Positions 39,979 through 49,094 of a DNA stretch of 64,000 nucleotides are shown here, one piece after another. Both the position numbers and the translations under genes were made by a program. The notes under the pieces were generated by a model. It was not told where the DNA came from and did no database searches. It was given only the letters and a program-made list of their open reading frames with translations. Origin of the DNA: Prorocentrum cordatum. Lineage: Eukaryota; Sar; Dinophyceae; Prorocentrales; Prorocentraceae. Numbering within the stretch: position 1 is the first letter of the stretch; each line of letters opens with the position of its first letter. Where the stretch lies: contig CAUYUJ010011248.1 of the NCBI GenBank assembly GCA_963575745.1, positions 344,290 to 408,289 of the forward strand, written 5' to 3'.

Positions 39979-42165
39979 TCAGATGTCCTGATCGTCTTGG
40001 AGGAAGTCACGCCAGTCCGGCGGCTGCCAAGAATCGATGATGCGCCTGGAGCCACCGCCCGTGCTGCCGCCGATGTCCAGGTAGTCGCCATCGCCCCTGA
40101 ACAGACGGCCGTGCCCGCACGCCAGAATCGCTTGGTTGCGGATTTGAAGCAGCGCTCCGCTCTCAAACATCTGCAACACGTCCTGCTGCCTGCGCGTGAA
40201 GTTCGGCTTTGCCTGGCCAGCCTGGGCAGACAGATATAGGGAAAGCCGCTCCCCCTCGTTGTAGCGCGCGATGGCCTCGGCCTTCTGGTGGTGCAGCCGG
40301 CGCCGCTGTTGCCGCAGAGCTTCCTCGGGAACTGCTGCATCACGGCCCTCACTGTGATCAGCTTGCAACGCTTGCGTTAACCAATCAACGTCGAAGCGCC
40401 CTGAGAAGGCCAGCACCTCCCAGATCTGTTTAGTACCGGCCACACGTTGCAAATGGCGATGCCACCGCTTACGCTTCTGGTCTTTCACAAACTTGGCGAC
40501 GCTACCCAGACCTGCACCCTTGGCCTGGCCACCTTTTCCCGCAGGCTGAGAAGCACCGTGAGAACCTTTCTTACCGCCTGGCCCTTTGTTCGGACCCTGC
40601 GGAACCGCATGGCCCCCTTGTGGCGCAGACTTGCCTTTCGCTTTTCCCTTTTCGATATCCCGTTCCTGAAGCGCACGCTGCTGCCGCGACTGCTCGTACT
40701 GGTCGCGAGCTACTCTGACCAATTCCTGGCGCTCAGGCTCCGTGAGAACGTAGCGCATGTCGTCGATGTTCTTGCTCCGCAGAAAGTCATGTCGAAGCTT
40801 AAGGACAGAGAGAATGGCTCGGCCAGTCTCCTCCTGAGACGCAAAGGCCGTGTCATATTCCGAGCCAGGCTGAGGAGCGCCAGCTGGATCAGTGTCCGCT
40901 GGCTCCGTGGACTTCCTCTTTTTGAAAAGCAAGAGACTGAGATGATGGAGGACTTTCGGATCGTACTCCTCGTCGTACCTGTCGTCCCAAAGCTTCCTCA
41001 GCTCCCTGTGCAAGTCGTCCGCGCGATTCTGAACGACATCCTCGACGTAGTCGGGATCACCCGGTGAAGTCGGTGAAAGCGGAGGAGCAGAACTCGGCGA
41101 CCGATCCCAATGCACAGAAGACTCGCGGTCCGCCTGTACGCTGACGTCGGCGTCGGAGACGTTTTCGACGACAATTTTCCGCCTCTTGCTCTCCCCAGGC
41201 TGAATAGCACCAGGGAGAGTGAGCACAACCGCCACCGCATCGTGTGCGTCGTTGCGCATGCCACGATCCGTAAAAGACGCGCCAACGGCAATGGAGCAGA
41301 AACGGGCGACTGCTCCGCAGACCGCGACGTGGTCGCCTTTGAGGTCGGCCGGAGTGGCATGGACCTCCCATACCTTCTCGTCGTTCTGCTCGCGCTGGTA
41401 AGCCTCCCGCGCCTCCTGGAAAGTGAGGTTGTCGTCGCCGACTACAAGCACAACGACTGCCTCGTTTAGATTCTCAAGAATCTTGGCCAGGCCGTCCAGG
41501 TGCAAGCGGAGATGGCGAACTGTCCGCTTTCGAGTCTGGATGCTCGGCGGTTTCTTGCCGCACACGATGTGCATGTTGGCGATCACCACGTGGAACTTGT
41601 CATGGCCTGGTTTGTTCACCTCAAAATGTGAAATAACAGCATCAATATCTCGGCCGCTAGGAGGCCTGTAAACTTTGCTGTCTTCGCACAGAGTCAGTTC
41701 CGCAGGCTGAGAAGCACCGCGGAACCCCCAGAGAGTCAAGTAGTTGTCGACCTCCAAGAAGCGAATGCCATCACCGAAAGGCTTACTGAGGATGTCTGTC
41801 ACGTTGATCCCTGCTCGGCGAAAGCCTTCACGGAACGCGCCGACCTCGCAGCCACAGACCATATCAGCATCAGCGGTCTCCACTATCTTGGCGCACAACC
41901 TTCCGAAGTTAGCGCAGTGAGTGGCCGCCTGCTTACCAGTCATCATGCCCTGCTCGAACCCGAAATTGAACGAGGCGACCGTGAAAGACGCAGGCTGCAC
42001 AGCGCCAGAACCAGGCGTCTGTCCACCTTCCTCCGCAGGCTGAGAAGCACCGCGAGGCGGCGCAGGCTGAGAAGCACCGCGAGGCGGCGACACTTCGGAC
42101 GAGCCTCGCGGAGCAGAGGCTGCGGATGAACGTTGGACATGGGGGTACGGCCAGGGGAACGCCAT
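39979..42165 (-). CDS. Endonuclease/exonuclease/phosphatase-like protein, 728 aa, with GASQPA inserts
   Basis: An intact frame from ATG 42165 (MAFPWPYPHVQ). An in-frame TTG further upstream adds three residues only. Residues about 60-320 match the EEP fold: VASFNFGFEQ (64-70 core), MVCGCEVGAF (catalytic Glu near 107), RDIDAVISHFEV, VVIANMHIV, VLVVGDDNLTF (GDxN, 243-246) and RNDAHDAVAVV (His-Asp, 308-309). The C-terminal half has a Lys/Gly-rich linker (KGKAKGKSAPQ; KGPGGKKGSHG) and a basic helical region with KRWHRHLQRVAG. GASQPA occurs four times exactly and in several variants (GAIQPG, GAPQPG, GAVQPA). The family appears to be lineage-expanded; the substrate is unknown. A nuclease or phosphatase activity is possible because the catalytic residues are present. 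No intron is needed. Confidence 0.8.
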   Translation of the reverse strand: MAFPWPYPHVQRSSAASAPRGSSEVSPPRGASQPAPPRGASQPAEEGGQTPGSGAVQPASFTVASFNFGFEQGMMTGKQAATHCANFGRLCAKIVETADADMVCGCEVGAFREGFRRAGINVTDILSKPFGDGIRFLEVDNYLTLWGFRGASQPAELTLCEDSKVYRPPSGRDIDAVISHFEVNKPGHDKFHVVIANMHIVCGKKPPSIQTRKRTVRHLRLHLDGLAKILENLNEAVVVLVVGDDNLTFQEAREAYQREQNDEKVWEVHATPADLKGDHVAVCGAVARFCSIAVGASFTDRGMRNDAHDAVAVVLTLPGAIQPGESKRRKIVVENVSDADVSVQADRESSVHWDRSPSSAPPLSPTSPGDPDYVEDVVQNRADDLHRELRKLWDDRYDEEYDPKVLHHLSLLLFKKRKSTEPADTDPAGAPQPGSEYDTAFASQEETGRAILSVLKLRHDFLRSKNIDDMRYVLTEPERQELVRVARDQYEQSRQQRALQERDIEKGKAKGKSAPQGGHAVPQGPNKGPGGKKGSHGASQPAGKGGQAKGAGLGSVAKFVKDQKRKRWHRHLQRVAGTKQIWEVLAFSGRFDVDWLTQALQADHSEGRDAAVPEEALRQQRRRLHHQKAEAIARYNEGERLSLYLSAQAGQAKPNFTRRQQDVLQMFESGALLQIRNQAILACGHGRLFRGDGDYLDIGGSTGGGSRRIIDSWQPPDWRDFLQDDQDI

Positions 42166-42315
42166 TGCAATCAAAACTCAGTGGACTGCAGTGAATGAAT
42201 GTAGTGGCCAATTGAATGCAGAGGACTGCAGTGTCACTAGCAAGTCCTGAACCAAACACAGCTGTGGCGGAAGGAATATGAAGCGTCTGGCTATTCAAAA
42301 TGTTGCCCGGCAATG

Positions 42316-42893
42316 TCCTCCTCCTCCTCCTCCTCCTCCTCGTCCTCCTCCTCCTCTCCTCCTCCTCCTCCTCCTCCTCCTCCTCCTCCTCCTCCTGGTA
42401 GTCCTCCCCCTCCCCTCCTCCTCCTCCTCCTCCTCCTCCTCCTCTTCCTGGTCGTCCTCGTTCTCGTCCTCCTCGTCTTGCTCGTCCTCCTCCTCCTGGT
42501 GTCCTCCTCCTCCTCCTCCTCCTCCTCCTCCTCCTCCTCCTCCTCCTCCTCCTGGTGGTCCTCGTTCTCCTCCTCCTGGTACTCTCCCCCCCCCTCCTCC
42601 TCCTCCTCCTCGTCCTCGTCCTCCTCCTCCTCCTCCTCCTCTTCCTCCTCCTCCTCCTCCTCCTCCTCCTCCTCCTCCTCCTCCTCCTGGTACTCCTCCC
42701 CCTCCCCTCCTCCTCCTCCTCCTCCTCCTCCTCTTCCTGGTCGTCCTCCTCCTCCTGGTCGTCCTCCTCCTCCTGCTCGTCCTCCTCCTCCTCCTGCTCG
42801 TCCTTCTTCTCCTGCTCCTCCTGCTCCTCGTCCTGCTCCTGCTCGTCCTCGTCCTCCTGGTCTTGCTCGTCCTCCTCCTCGTCGTGCTCTTGC
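42316..42893. repeat. Large (CCT)n microsatellite with CTGGT/CGT interruptions
   Basis: About 580 bp of CTC triplets interrupted at intervals by CCTGGTAGTCCTC, CCTGGTCGTCC and TCTTGCTCGTCC words. The periodic interruptions suggest higher-order duplication of ~200-bp blocks. The long Leu/Ser/Pro and Glu/Arg ORFs are artefacts. Confidence 0.97.
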
Positions 42894-42900
42894 CCCTGCT

Positions 42901-43411
42901 GAAAATGTGGCCCAGGAATGGGAGTTCTGGGAAGTCGAAGAGCACGAAGTTGCCTACAGTTGGCTACGGGCATTCAAAATGTGGCCCGGGAATGGAGTTC
43001 TGGGAACTCGAAGAGCACGAAGTGGCCTACAGTTGGCTCCGGGCATTCAAAATGTGGCCCGGGAATGGAGTTCTGGGAACTCGAAGAGCACGAAGTGGCC
43101 TACAGTTGGCTCCGGGCATTCAAAATGTGGCCCGGGAATGGAGTTCTGGGAAATAGAAAGGCACGAAGTGGCCTACAGTTGGCTCCGGGCATCCAAAATG
43201 TGGCCCGGGAATGGCGTTCTGGGAACTCGAAGAGCACGAAGTGTGTGACTGTTGCATCCAGCCCCCCAGAATGTGGCCCGGGAATGGCGTTCTGGGATGT
43301 CGAAGGGCACTTTGTGTGTGACTGTTGCATCCGGCCCCCCAGAATGTGGCCTGGGAATGGAGTTCTGGGAAGGCGAAGAGCACGAAGTGTGTGACTGTTG
43401 GTGGAAAACGA
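42901..43411. repeat. 73-bp minisatellite, seven units
   Basis: Each unit contains AATGTGGCCCGGGAATGG, GTTCTGGGAA and CGAAGAGCACGAAGT. The first four end CCTACAGTTGGCTCCGGGCA, and the last three end GTGTGACTGTTGCATCC, so the array has two subfamilies. The unit length is not a multiple of three and no gene runs through it. Confidence 0.93.
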
Positions 43412-43531
43412 GCCCGGCTCATGCCGCCCGGAAACGCCCCAACACCTGCCCGGACCCCCCTGTGGAGTGATCTGTGAGCTCTTTTGAGACCACTAGAAAC
43501 CTATCAGTCTTCGCTGTTAGGTAAATACACG

Positions 43532-43553
43532 TCCACAGCCGTTTTGGCCCAGC
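43532..43553 (+). other. Decayed DinoSL-like tract upstream of the intron-containing gene
   Basis: 16 of 22 positions match the dinoflagellate spliced leader (CCACAGCCGTTTTGGCCCAG). Five of the six changes are transitions, as expected from ageing of a once exact copy. It lies 44 nt upstream of the first ATG. Alone it would be weak; its position and the same pattern at 58263 strengthen it. Confidence 0.5.
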
Positions 43554-43596
43554 CTTTCCTTTGATATTTGTACGTTTCAAACAGGAATTTCTCTGT

Positions 43597-46500
43597 ATGT
43601 CGATTGATGGTGAGTCTGCCCTTCGCACAGATGTCGACGCGGACTCTTCAGTGGATGGCGGTGAAAACACTGCGGTGGCACTTCCAAGAGCACGACGCCC
43701 GAACAATTGTGAAGATGGCCCTCTGACTGTTTTTCTGATCGTCGCGAGTCCTGGGGGATTGTGGAGCAAACTATTTCGGAAACAAGAGATAAGTTCAATG
43801 GGTCGTCCTATTATTGGTCCTCACGTGGTCGGGTCTTTGCTTGGGCATTGGAAGAGATTAGATGAGGTGCCGCCAGATTTGATGCCAGAAGAAACGAGGA
43901 TGCTCTATGCGGCGGTGCGCAGAGGACGGGGTCGCGTATTTTTCTTGATATGTTACCTTGCCATTGAAAGGTTCATCTTTGACGATATTTCAGACTTCCA
44001 CGGGCAGACTGCTATAGAGTTGTTTTCGGACGTCAGTGGAAAACTCGGCACCAAAGGCATGGACGACGACGGCGAGAAGGAAACGTTCAGTGCTGTATAT
44101 TCACGTTGGCGCGAGGTGGTCAACAATGGGAATGCGCTACCAGTTGTGGTTGTGAGCATGGGTATGTACATGGCCCTGATGACAGTTGCGAAGTTGGATT
44201 TTTCACGCCACTGTACTTGGTTGGAAGTTGTCTCGAAAGGAAGTTCTAGGTGATTCTCCGTCGCAGTGGCAAGTCGAACGTCTCACGGCATTGGGCGCAT
44301 TCGATTATGATGCGTTCGAGGCTGCAATGTTGAACGCGGCGTCGCAGGTCAACCCCCACATCCAGAGCAAACCATTTCGAGTATTTCTTGAGTGGGTAGA
44401 TGCGACGCGTGACCTCAAACAGATTCGAATGAAAGATCAGGCGTGCCAGAAATGGGGTAAGTTGATCAGTAGGGTTCGACATTCCTGACGCGCCATGCGA
44501 GGAGACAGTTGGCTATAATGTATTGAGGTTCGGTCGAGTACGAATAGACTGCAAGGCCATGTTATTGCTCAGGCAGCGTTTCAGATCATTCAAGACCCAC
44601 GAATACAATATTCATCTACACAGCGACGGGTCCCCGCAATGGGCTGGAGCGGAGCTCTTCGCATTATCATTCGACTTGATATTCCAGAAACCAGGGAGCG
44701 ATGGTGTGTACGTGGTGGAGAGACGCCTGTTCCCATTTATCAATATTGTCATGGCAATGTTCACGACTCTTGGGAAAGTGTTTGCTCTTCTCTGGCAGAT
44801 ATGTCTGGTAGCTGGGCCGCGTTTCGACGACGTCCGCATTTTCTTGAGCCGCGCGAGGTCCCTCCCCGTCGACTTCGGAGTTGAGCGGAAGTTGGCCGAT
44901 CACGAAGATGTCCTCGGCCGATTCTTTCGGTCCCTCGGCGGCGACGTCCCGACGAGAGCGCTGCAAGTCTCCCACCTCTTGCCTCGGTGCCTGCTGGCGC
45001 CAGGATGGAGACACGCGATGGATCGCGTCATCAGGCGAATCTGCTCGTCACTTCCATTCTTCCCCGATTTCCTGAAGAAGGTGAAGGCGCTGAACTCGTT
45101 CATCCGCAATTACAGGGGCGACTTGGAGAAGAACTTGAGAGATGACAACCACATTGGTGCTGCCGATATTGTGAAGCGTGCTTATTTACCTTACTTTGCT
45201 GAGTGGAGGTGGGGCACTTTGTATGGCGTGCTCCGTTCTCTGTCCAGGATCTACGCGTCGCTGCAGTTGACGATCGACCTCGTGCCATTCTATCGGAGAG
45301 CTCGTGGCACCAACGTGGTTCGGGACGTGCAGGCGGCGTTCACCGACCCACGTTTTCTGAGGGAAATGATTTTCATGGTGTGGATGACCGATTGGCTTAC
45401 GAAGATGCAAAATGCAGCAAGGTGGTGCCCGTGCCATTTGGATGAGTGGATGGCTGGAGATTGCCCCAGTGCGACGCGTCTGGCACAATCTTACCAATCA
45501 TACCCGACATACGTGCGCGGTTCATGGGGCAAGCGATTGCAGAAATGGAACAATGGGCCCCGGAAGCATTTGGAGGCGACCGTGAGTTTTTAAGACGACT
45601 GCAGGGGAGTGTGCGCTGGGCGCGTGGCCTCATCCTGGACGTTACGAAGTTCGCAGATTGTGTACCGTACTTATTCAGCAGGCTTGGCGAGAATGGCATC
45701 CGCGACGAGCGCGTGCAACAGTACAACTTACAATGCCATGGGGAGCATCACAGGGTGACTCAGCAGTTCAGGGATCCAGCTGGCATCCTCAGGCGAGCCT
45801 TGGACCAGATCACGGACGGCGTCCCCCTTGATCCGTATCTCAAGGCCGAGGTTGACTCCATCGCCAACATCAGCCTCGATCACAACGTGAACGAAGGCCC
45901 CCACTCCACCGTCAAGTTCATGATGAGCAGGGCTCGTGCAGGGCTTTTCTCATGGACCGCCTCGTCTGGGCGGCTGGGCCAGAACTTGGAAGACATTCAA
46001 CAATCGCCTGTTGCCGAGTCGGACTTGCAAGCGATGTGGAACACGTATTCTCCTGTCTTACAAATATATGTCAAGAAACTTGGACGGCCAGTGCGGTGTA
46101 CGAAGAGCGTCTTCGTCGATAATCTGTACTTCTTGCGCAGCGGGTTCGCCGACTTCGATGACGAGGGCGAGGCCAGCGACGAGGGTGGCGACGAGAGCCC
46201 TGGCTTCGACGATGAGGTCGACGGCGGCGGCGGTGGTCCATCTATGCAGAAGGGGCCTAAACGTCGCCGCGCATCGGTTGAGATTGTAGGCGACTCGGTG
46301 CGGCTCGATACGAAGGCGATGAAGGAACAAGTTGAAACTGCAATGCTCGTTCGAGAGTGGCTTCTGGCATCAGTGAAACAATATGAGTACCTCAGCATGT
46401 GGACGGTAAACGATCAAGGTGACATAGAGATGGTCGCCATGCAGGTGCTCAGCGCCAACGTGAATCTCATGACAGTCCCGACGACCCAGTCCGACAAGCT

Positions 46501-46795
46501 GCAGGACTTCGGCTTGCGGGCATGCGTGCAAGAGCTGGAGGTCTGGAGGTCGCAGGCCGTGAACTACGACACCACCAGCTTGGACGCGTTCGTGGGCCCG
46601 CCCCCTGGCCACGTGGACTTGCTTTCCATGGCTGGTACGGCGCCGGAGGCTAGACAGACGATGTACTTCTGGAGATCGGGCGCTTCGGACGTGGAAGGGT
46701 GCATGCTCCTGTTCGACCGTCGGCCCGTGGTCCCGCAGATGGCGCTCACGGACGCTGCTTGCCCCGTGTTGTGGATGCTGGAGGACAGGCAGTAG
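43597..46795 (+). CDS. Unknown protein, three-exon gene with two tiny introns (possibly transposase-like)
   Basis: The first ATG is 43597 (MSIDGESALRTD). An upstream TTTCAAACAG at about 43576-43585 could be a 3' splice site of an earlier exon. GT-AG introns at 44162-44249 (88 nt, GTATGT...TCTAG) and 44457-44508 (52 nt, GTAAGT...ACAG) join the three frames perfectly. Readable parts include RGRGRVFFLICYLAIERFIFDD, HLHSDGSPQWAGAELFAL (Asp followed by GSPQW), WCPCHLDEWMAGDC (a CxC-H-C site) and SLDHNVNEGPHSTVKFM. A frame change at about 45470-45510 has no obvious splice sites and may be an indel. Beyond it the frame is open to TAG 46793. The domain is unrecognised; the Asp and Glu/Asn boxes could belong to a DDE-type transposase, which is only a guess. 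Confidence 0.65.
44162..44249 (+). other. Intron 1 of the unknown gene (88 nt)
   Basis: Starts GTATGTACATG and ends AGTTCTAG. Removal joins G44161 to GT44250-44251 as one Gly codon and moves the reading frame from the first to the second exon exactly. Confidence 0.8.
44457..44508 (+). other. Intron 2 of the unknown gene (52 nt)
   Basis: Starts GTAAGTTGATC and ends GAGACAG. Removal joins G44456 to TT44509-44510 as Val and continues GYNVLRFGRVRI. Both neighbouring exons have stops if the intron is retained. It is very short for a spliceosomal intron. Confidence 0.8.
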
Positions 46796-46925
46796 GGGGG
46801 GGGGGGGGGGGGGGGGGGGCCAGATGAGATGAGGAGGCGGATGGGGGGAGGCCAGAGGAGGATGAGGGAGGAGGATGAGGGAGGAGGGAGGAGGCCAGAG
46901 GAGGATGAGGGAGGAGGGAGTATTT
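46795..46925. repeat. 25-nt poly-G tract followed by GGA-type repeat
   Basis: G46795-46819 begins with the last base of a TAG codon and is followed by GATGAGGAGGCGGATGGGG and GAGGGAGGAGGATGAGG units. It lies between two coding segments of what is probably one gene. It could form a G-quadruplex. Confidence 0.9.
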
Positions 46926-46956
46926 TGTTCAAGCTAGTTTTCAGGCTCACTAGGAC

Positions 46957-47982
46957 TTGCAGCGGAAGGGCATCGTTGGCGTCGGTCGCATGGTGGTCCA
47001 TGCCCCCGAGGAGGCGCCAGCAGAATACGACACTAGAAAGCTCCCAACGAAGCGGAACTATTTGAAATGTGTCCTCGCCCAGGAGACGCTCTACGCAGGC
47101 GGCCGCAAACAATTCAAATCTAATGGGTCTCAATCCTATCGCGCAGCATTGCTGAAATATCCAACGACTGAGCCTGGATTGGCAGCCGCCAAGTACGAGG
47201 ATAAGTTGAAACAGCTGACAGACGGACGTAGCCCTCCAGAGCTCGATCAACTCGTGCCAGTACCAAGCCAGAGACGACTCGTGGCGCCACCAGACCCAGA
47301 CATCGACGGAGGGAACACGGTAGCGCCGCCGCCGCCACCAGCCATCGGCGACGGCAAGGACTGGGGTTCTAGCGCGGACTCGCACAGCTCGTCATCGGCA
47401 GCAGCGCCCTCGGACCATGATGACGACGAGTTGGCCGAGGGAGCAGATGCTGCCGATCCGTACCCAGTGGAGATCGACGGCATGATGGTGAAGAGGGGGA
47501 GCCACTTGGGTCGCGGGGACTTCGGGCTGCGGATTGCGTGCCCCAATCCCGCGCACCCTGGGTGCAGTTGCTACCGCGGCGCCAAGTTGTGGACAGACGA
47601 GTTCGGAGCGGAGGCGCCAGTGCTGTTCCTCAAACCGTGGATGGCCAAGGCTTTCACGACGGAGCACGTCGAGCACAGACGGTGGAGGCCTGGGAAAAAC
47701 GACGTCAGGTTATTCATCGCCGCTGAGGCTTCTTTGCGATGGAGAAATGGTTGGAAGTTTGATGCTCTCGGAGCGGTTTGCGATCCGAGGGGCGCTGCCC
47801 GCCGCCGGCGGGCTTTGGACATGCTGGAAACACATAGAAACAACAACAACAATCCTAGCCAAGGAGGGGCCAAACCAGAAGGGGGGCAACCGCAACTATA
47901 CTTAACAAGCACTGGTCGGCCCAAATGGGCCTCTGCTTCAAAACGTGTCGGGGAGGCGGCGAGACCAGAATTATTCACATGA
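46957..47982 (+). CDS. Unknown protein segment, probably the 3' part of the preceding gene
   Basis: Open for 341 codons, but the natural start is unclear. The sequence just before (GTTTTCAGGCTCACTAGGACTTGCAG at 46938-46963) looks like a 3' splice site, so sense may begin near 46964 (RKGIVGVGRMVVHAPEE). The central part is acidic and Pro-rich (APPPPPAIGDGKDWGSS; DHDDDELAEG). It then has a Cys/His site (IACPNPAHPGCSCYRGAK) and a basic globular part (WKFDALGAVCDPRGAARRR). Composition and the adjoining poly-G suggest that it and 43597-46795 formed one gene with a microsatellite-bearing intron. The function is unknown. Confidence 0.55.
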   Translation: MQRKGIVGVGRMVVHAPEEAPAEYDTRKLPTKRNYLKCVLAQETLYAGGRKQFKSNGSQSYRAALLKYPTTEPGLAAAKYEDKLKQLTDGRSPPELDQLVPVPSQRRLVAPPDPDIDGGNTVAPPPPPAIGDGKDWGSSADSHSSSSAAAPSDHDDDELAEGADAADPYPVEIDGMMVKRGSHLGRGDFGLRIACPNPAHPGCSCYRGAKLWTDEFGAEAPVLFLKPWMAKAFTTEHVEHRRWRPGKNDVRLFIAAEASLRWRNGWKFDALGAVCDPRGAARRRRALDMLETHRNNNNNPSQGGAKPEGGQPQLYLTSTGRPKWASASKRVGEAARPELFT

Positions 47983-49094
47983 TGTTGGCGCCTGTACGCT
48001 GTAAGAATCTAGATGTAGATCCTAAGACCTAGGCAGTTCACTTATGCTACATTGCGTTCCAAAGGCTACGGGGCGGCACACGGTGGCAAGACACCCAGGG
48101 GGGGTACTTCTATGGAGCGCGACTTCGCGCAGCGGGGCCCTCTGGAGTGGGACCCTGTGGGGATGGGGCCCTATGGTTTCATGCCATGTGAGGCGGGGCA
48201 CTATGGAGCGATACCCGAGAGAGACACAACGTGCAGCGGGAAGTGTTGGCAGGAGAAATCCTAGGCAGGGACAAGTTGGCAAGGACCCTGTGGGACAAGA
48301 CCGTATCGTGCGGCCCCCCTAATGGGCCGTCAACCATGGTCCCATGGGCGCGCACCGTAATGCATGCCAGCTGGGCGCAGCGAGCGATGTGCAATGAGGT
48401 CCGCGGCGCTCGTGGAAATTGCGCGGTCTCGTAGCTCGCGTGCCCGACGGGCCACCTGAGGTTGGCGGGGGCCGTCGGCCCCGCGCGCCCCGTGGCGCGC
48501 TGCGTGGCGGCCCCAATTCAAACTGTGTCGAGATGACATATCAAGATGTTGTTCGCGCAAACCCCGCGGCGCCTGCGGTCCACGACAGGTTTGCCAGCCT
48601 CGCGCCAGATCGCTGGACAAACAGCCCTGGTGGACCCTGCGAGCCCCATGAGACCCGCGGGTGCTCGGGCTCCCCTGGATGTTCGACTGGCCAAACCACA
48701 GCGGACATGTCTGAACTGCATGCGGGCGTCGATCGTATCGGACAAGGACCGCCATGCGTTCTTTCCGAATAGGTGCGCGCTGCGCGCAGGCATGCCCGCT
48801 GTTCCGAGGTGCGTTTGGGCCAGTCCATGCGCGCCGCGCTACAATTGCCGAGATACGCGGGGGCCTCAGTTGAACCGCCGTGGCTCAGTCCTGTGGTATA
48901 ATTTCTTCAACGACGCCGCAGAGTCCGACGCGCCCTGATCTATTGCTCTGATGAATATGAAGGGAACCGCCCAGCCCAGGCAGATGAGCCACCCTGCCCG
49001 TATATGTTTTTGCACCATACCAGCAGCCGACCAGGATGACTTACGATCAGCCATCGGCTGTCGCATCCCGAACTAAACTTGCGGCATGTGTGGA
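47983..49094. other. No recognisable gene
   Basis: GC-rich, with many short overlapping ORFs (for example 48330-48755 minus and 48419-48772 plus) that show no motif and no consistent codon preference. It borders the satellite array. Confidence 0.4.

Noticed and set aside
42278-43248. Leu/Pro/Ser ORFs of about 300 codons in the CCT array and minisatellite
   Set aside because: Triplet-repeat artefacts; the 73-bp unit rotates through all frames.
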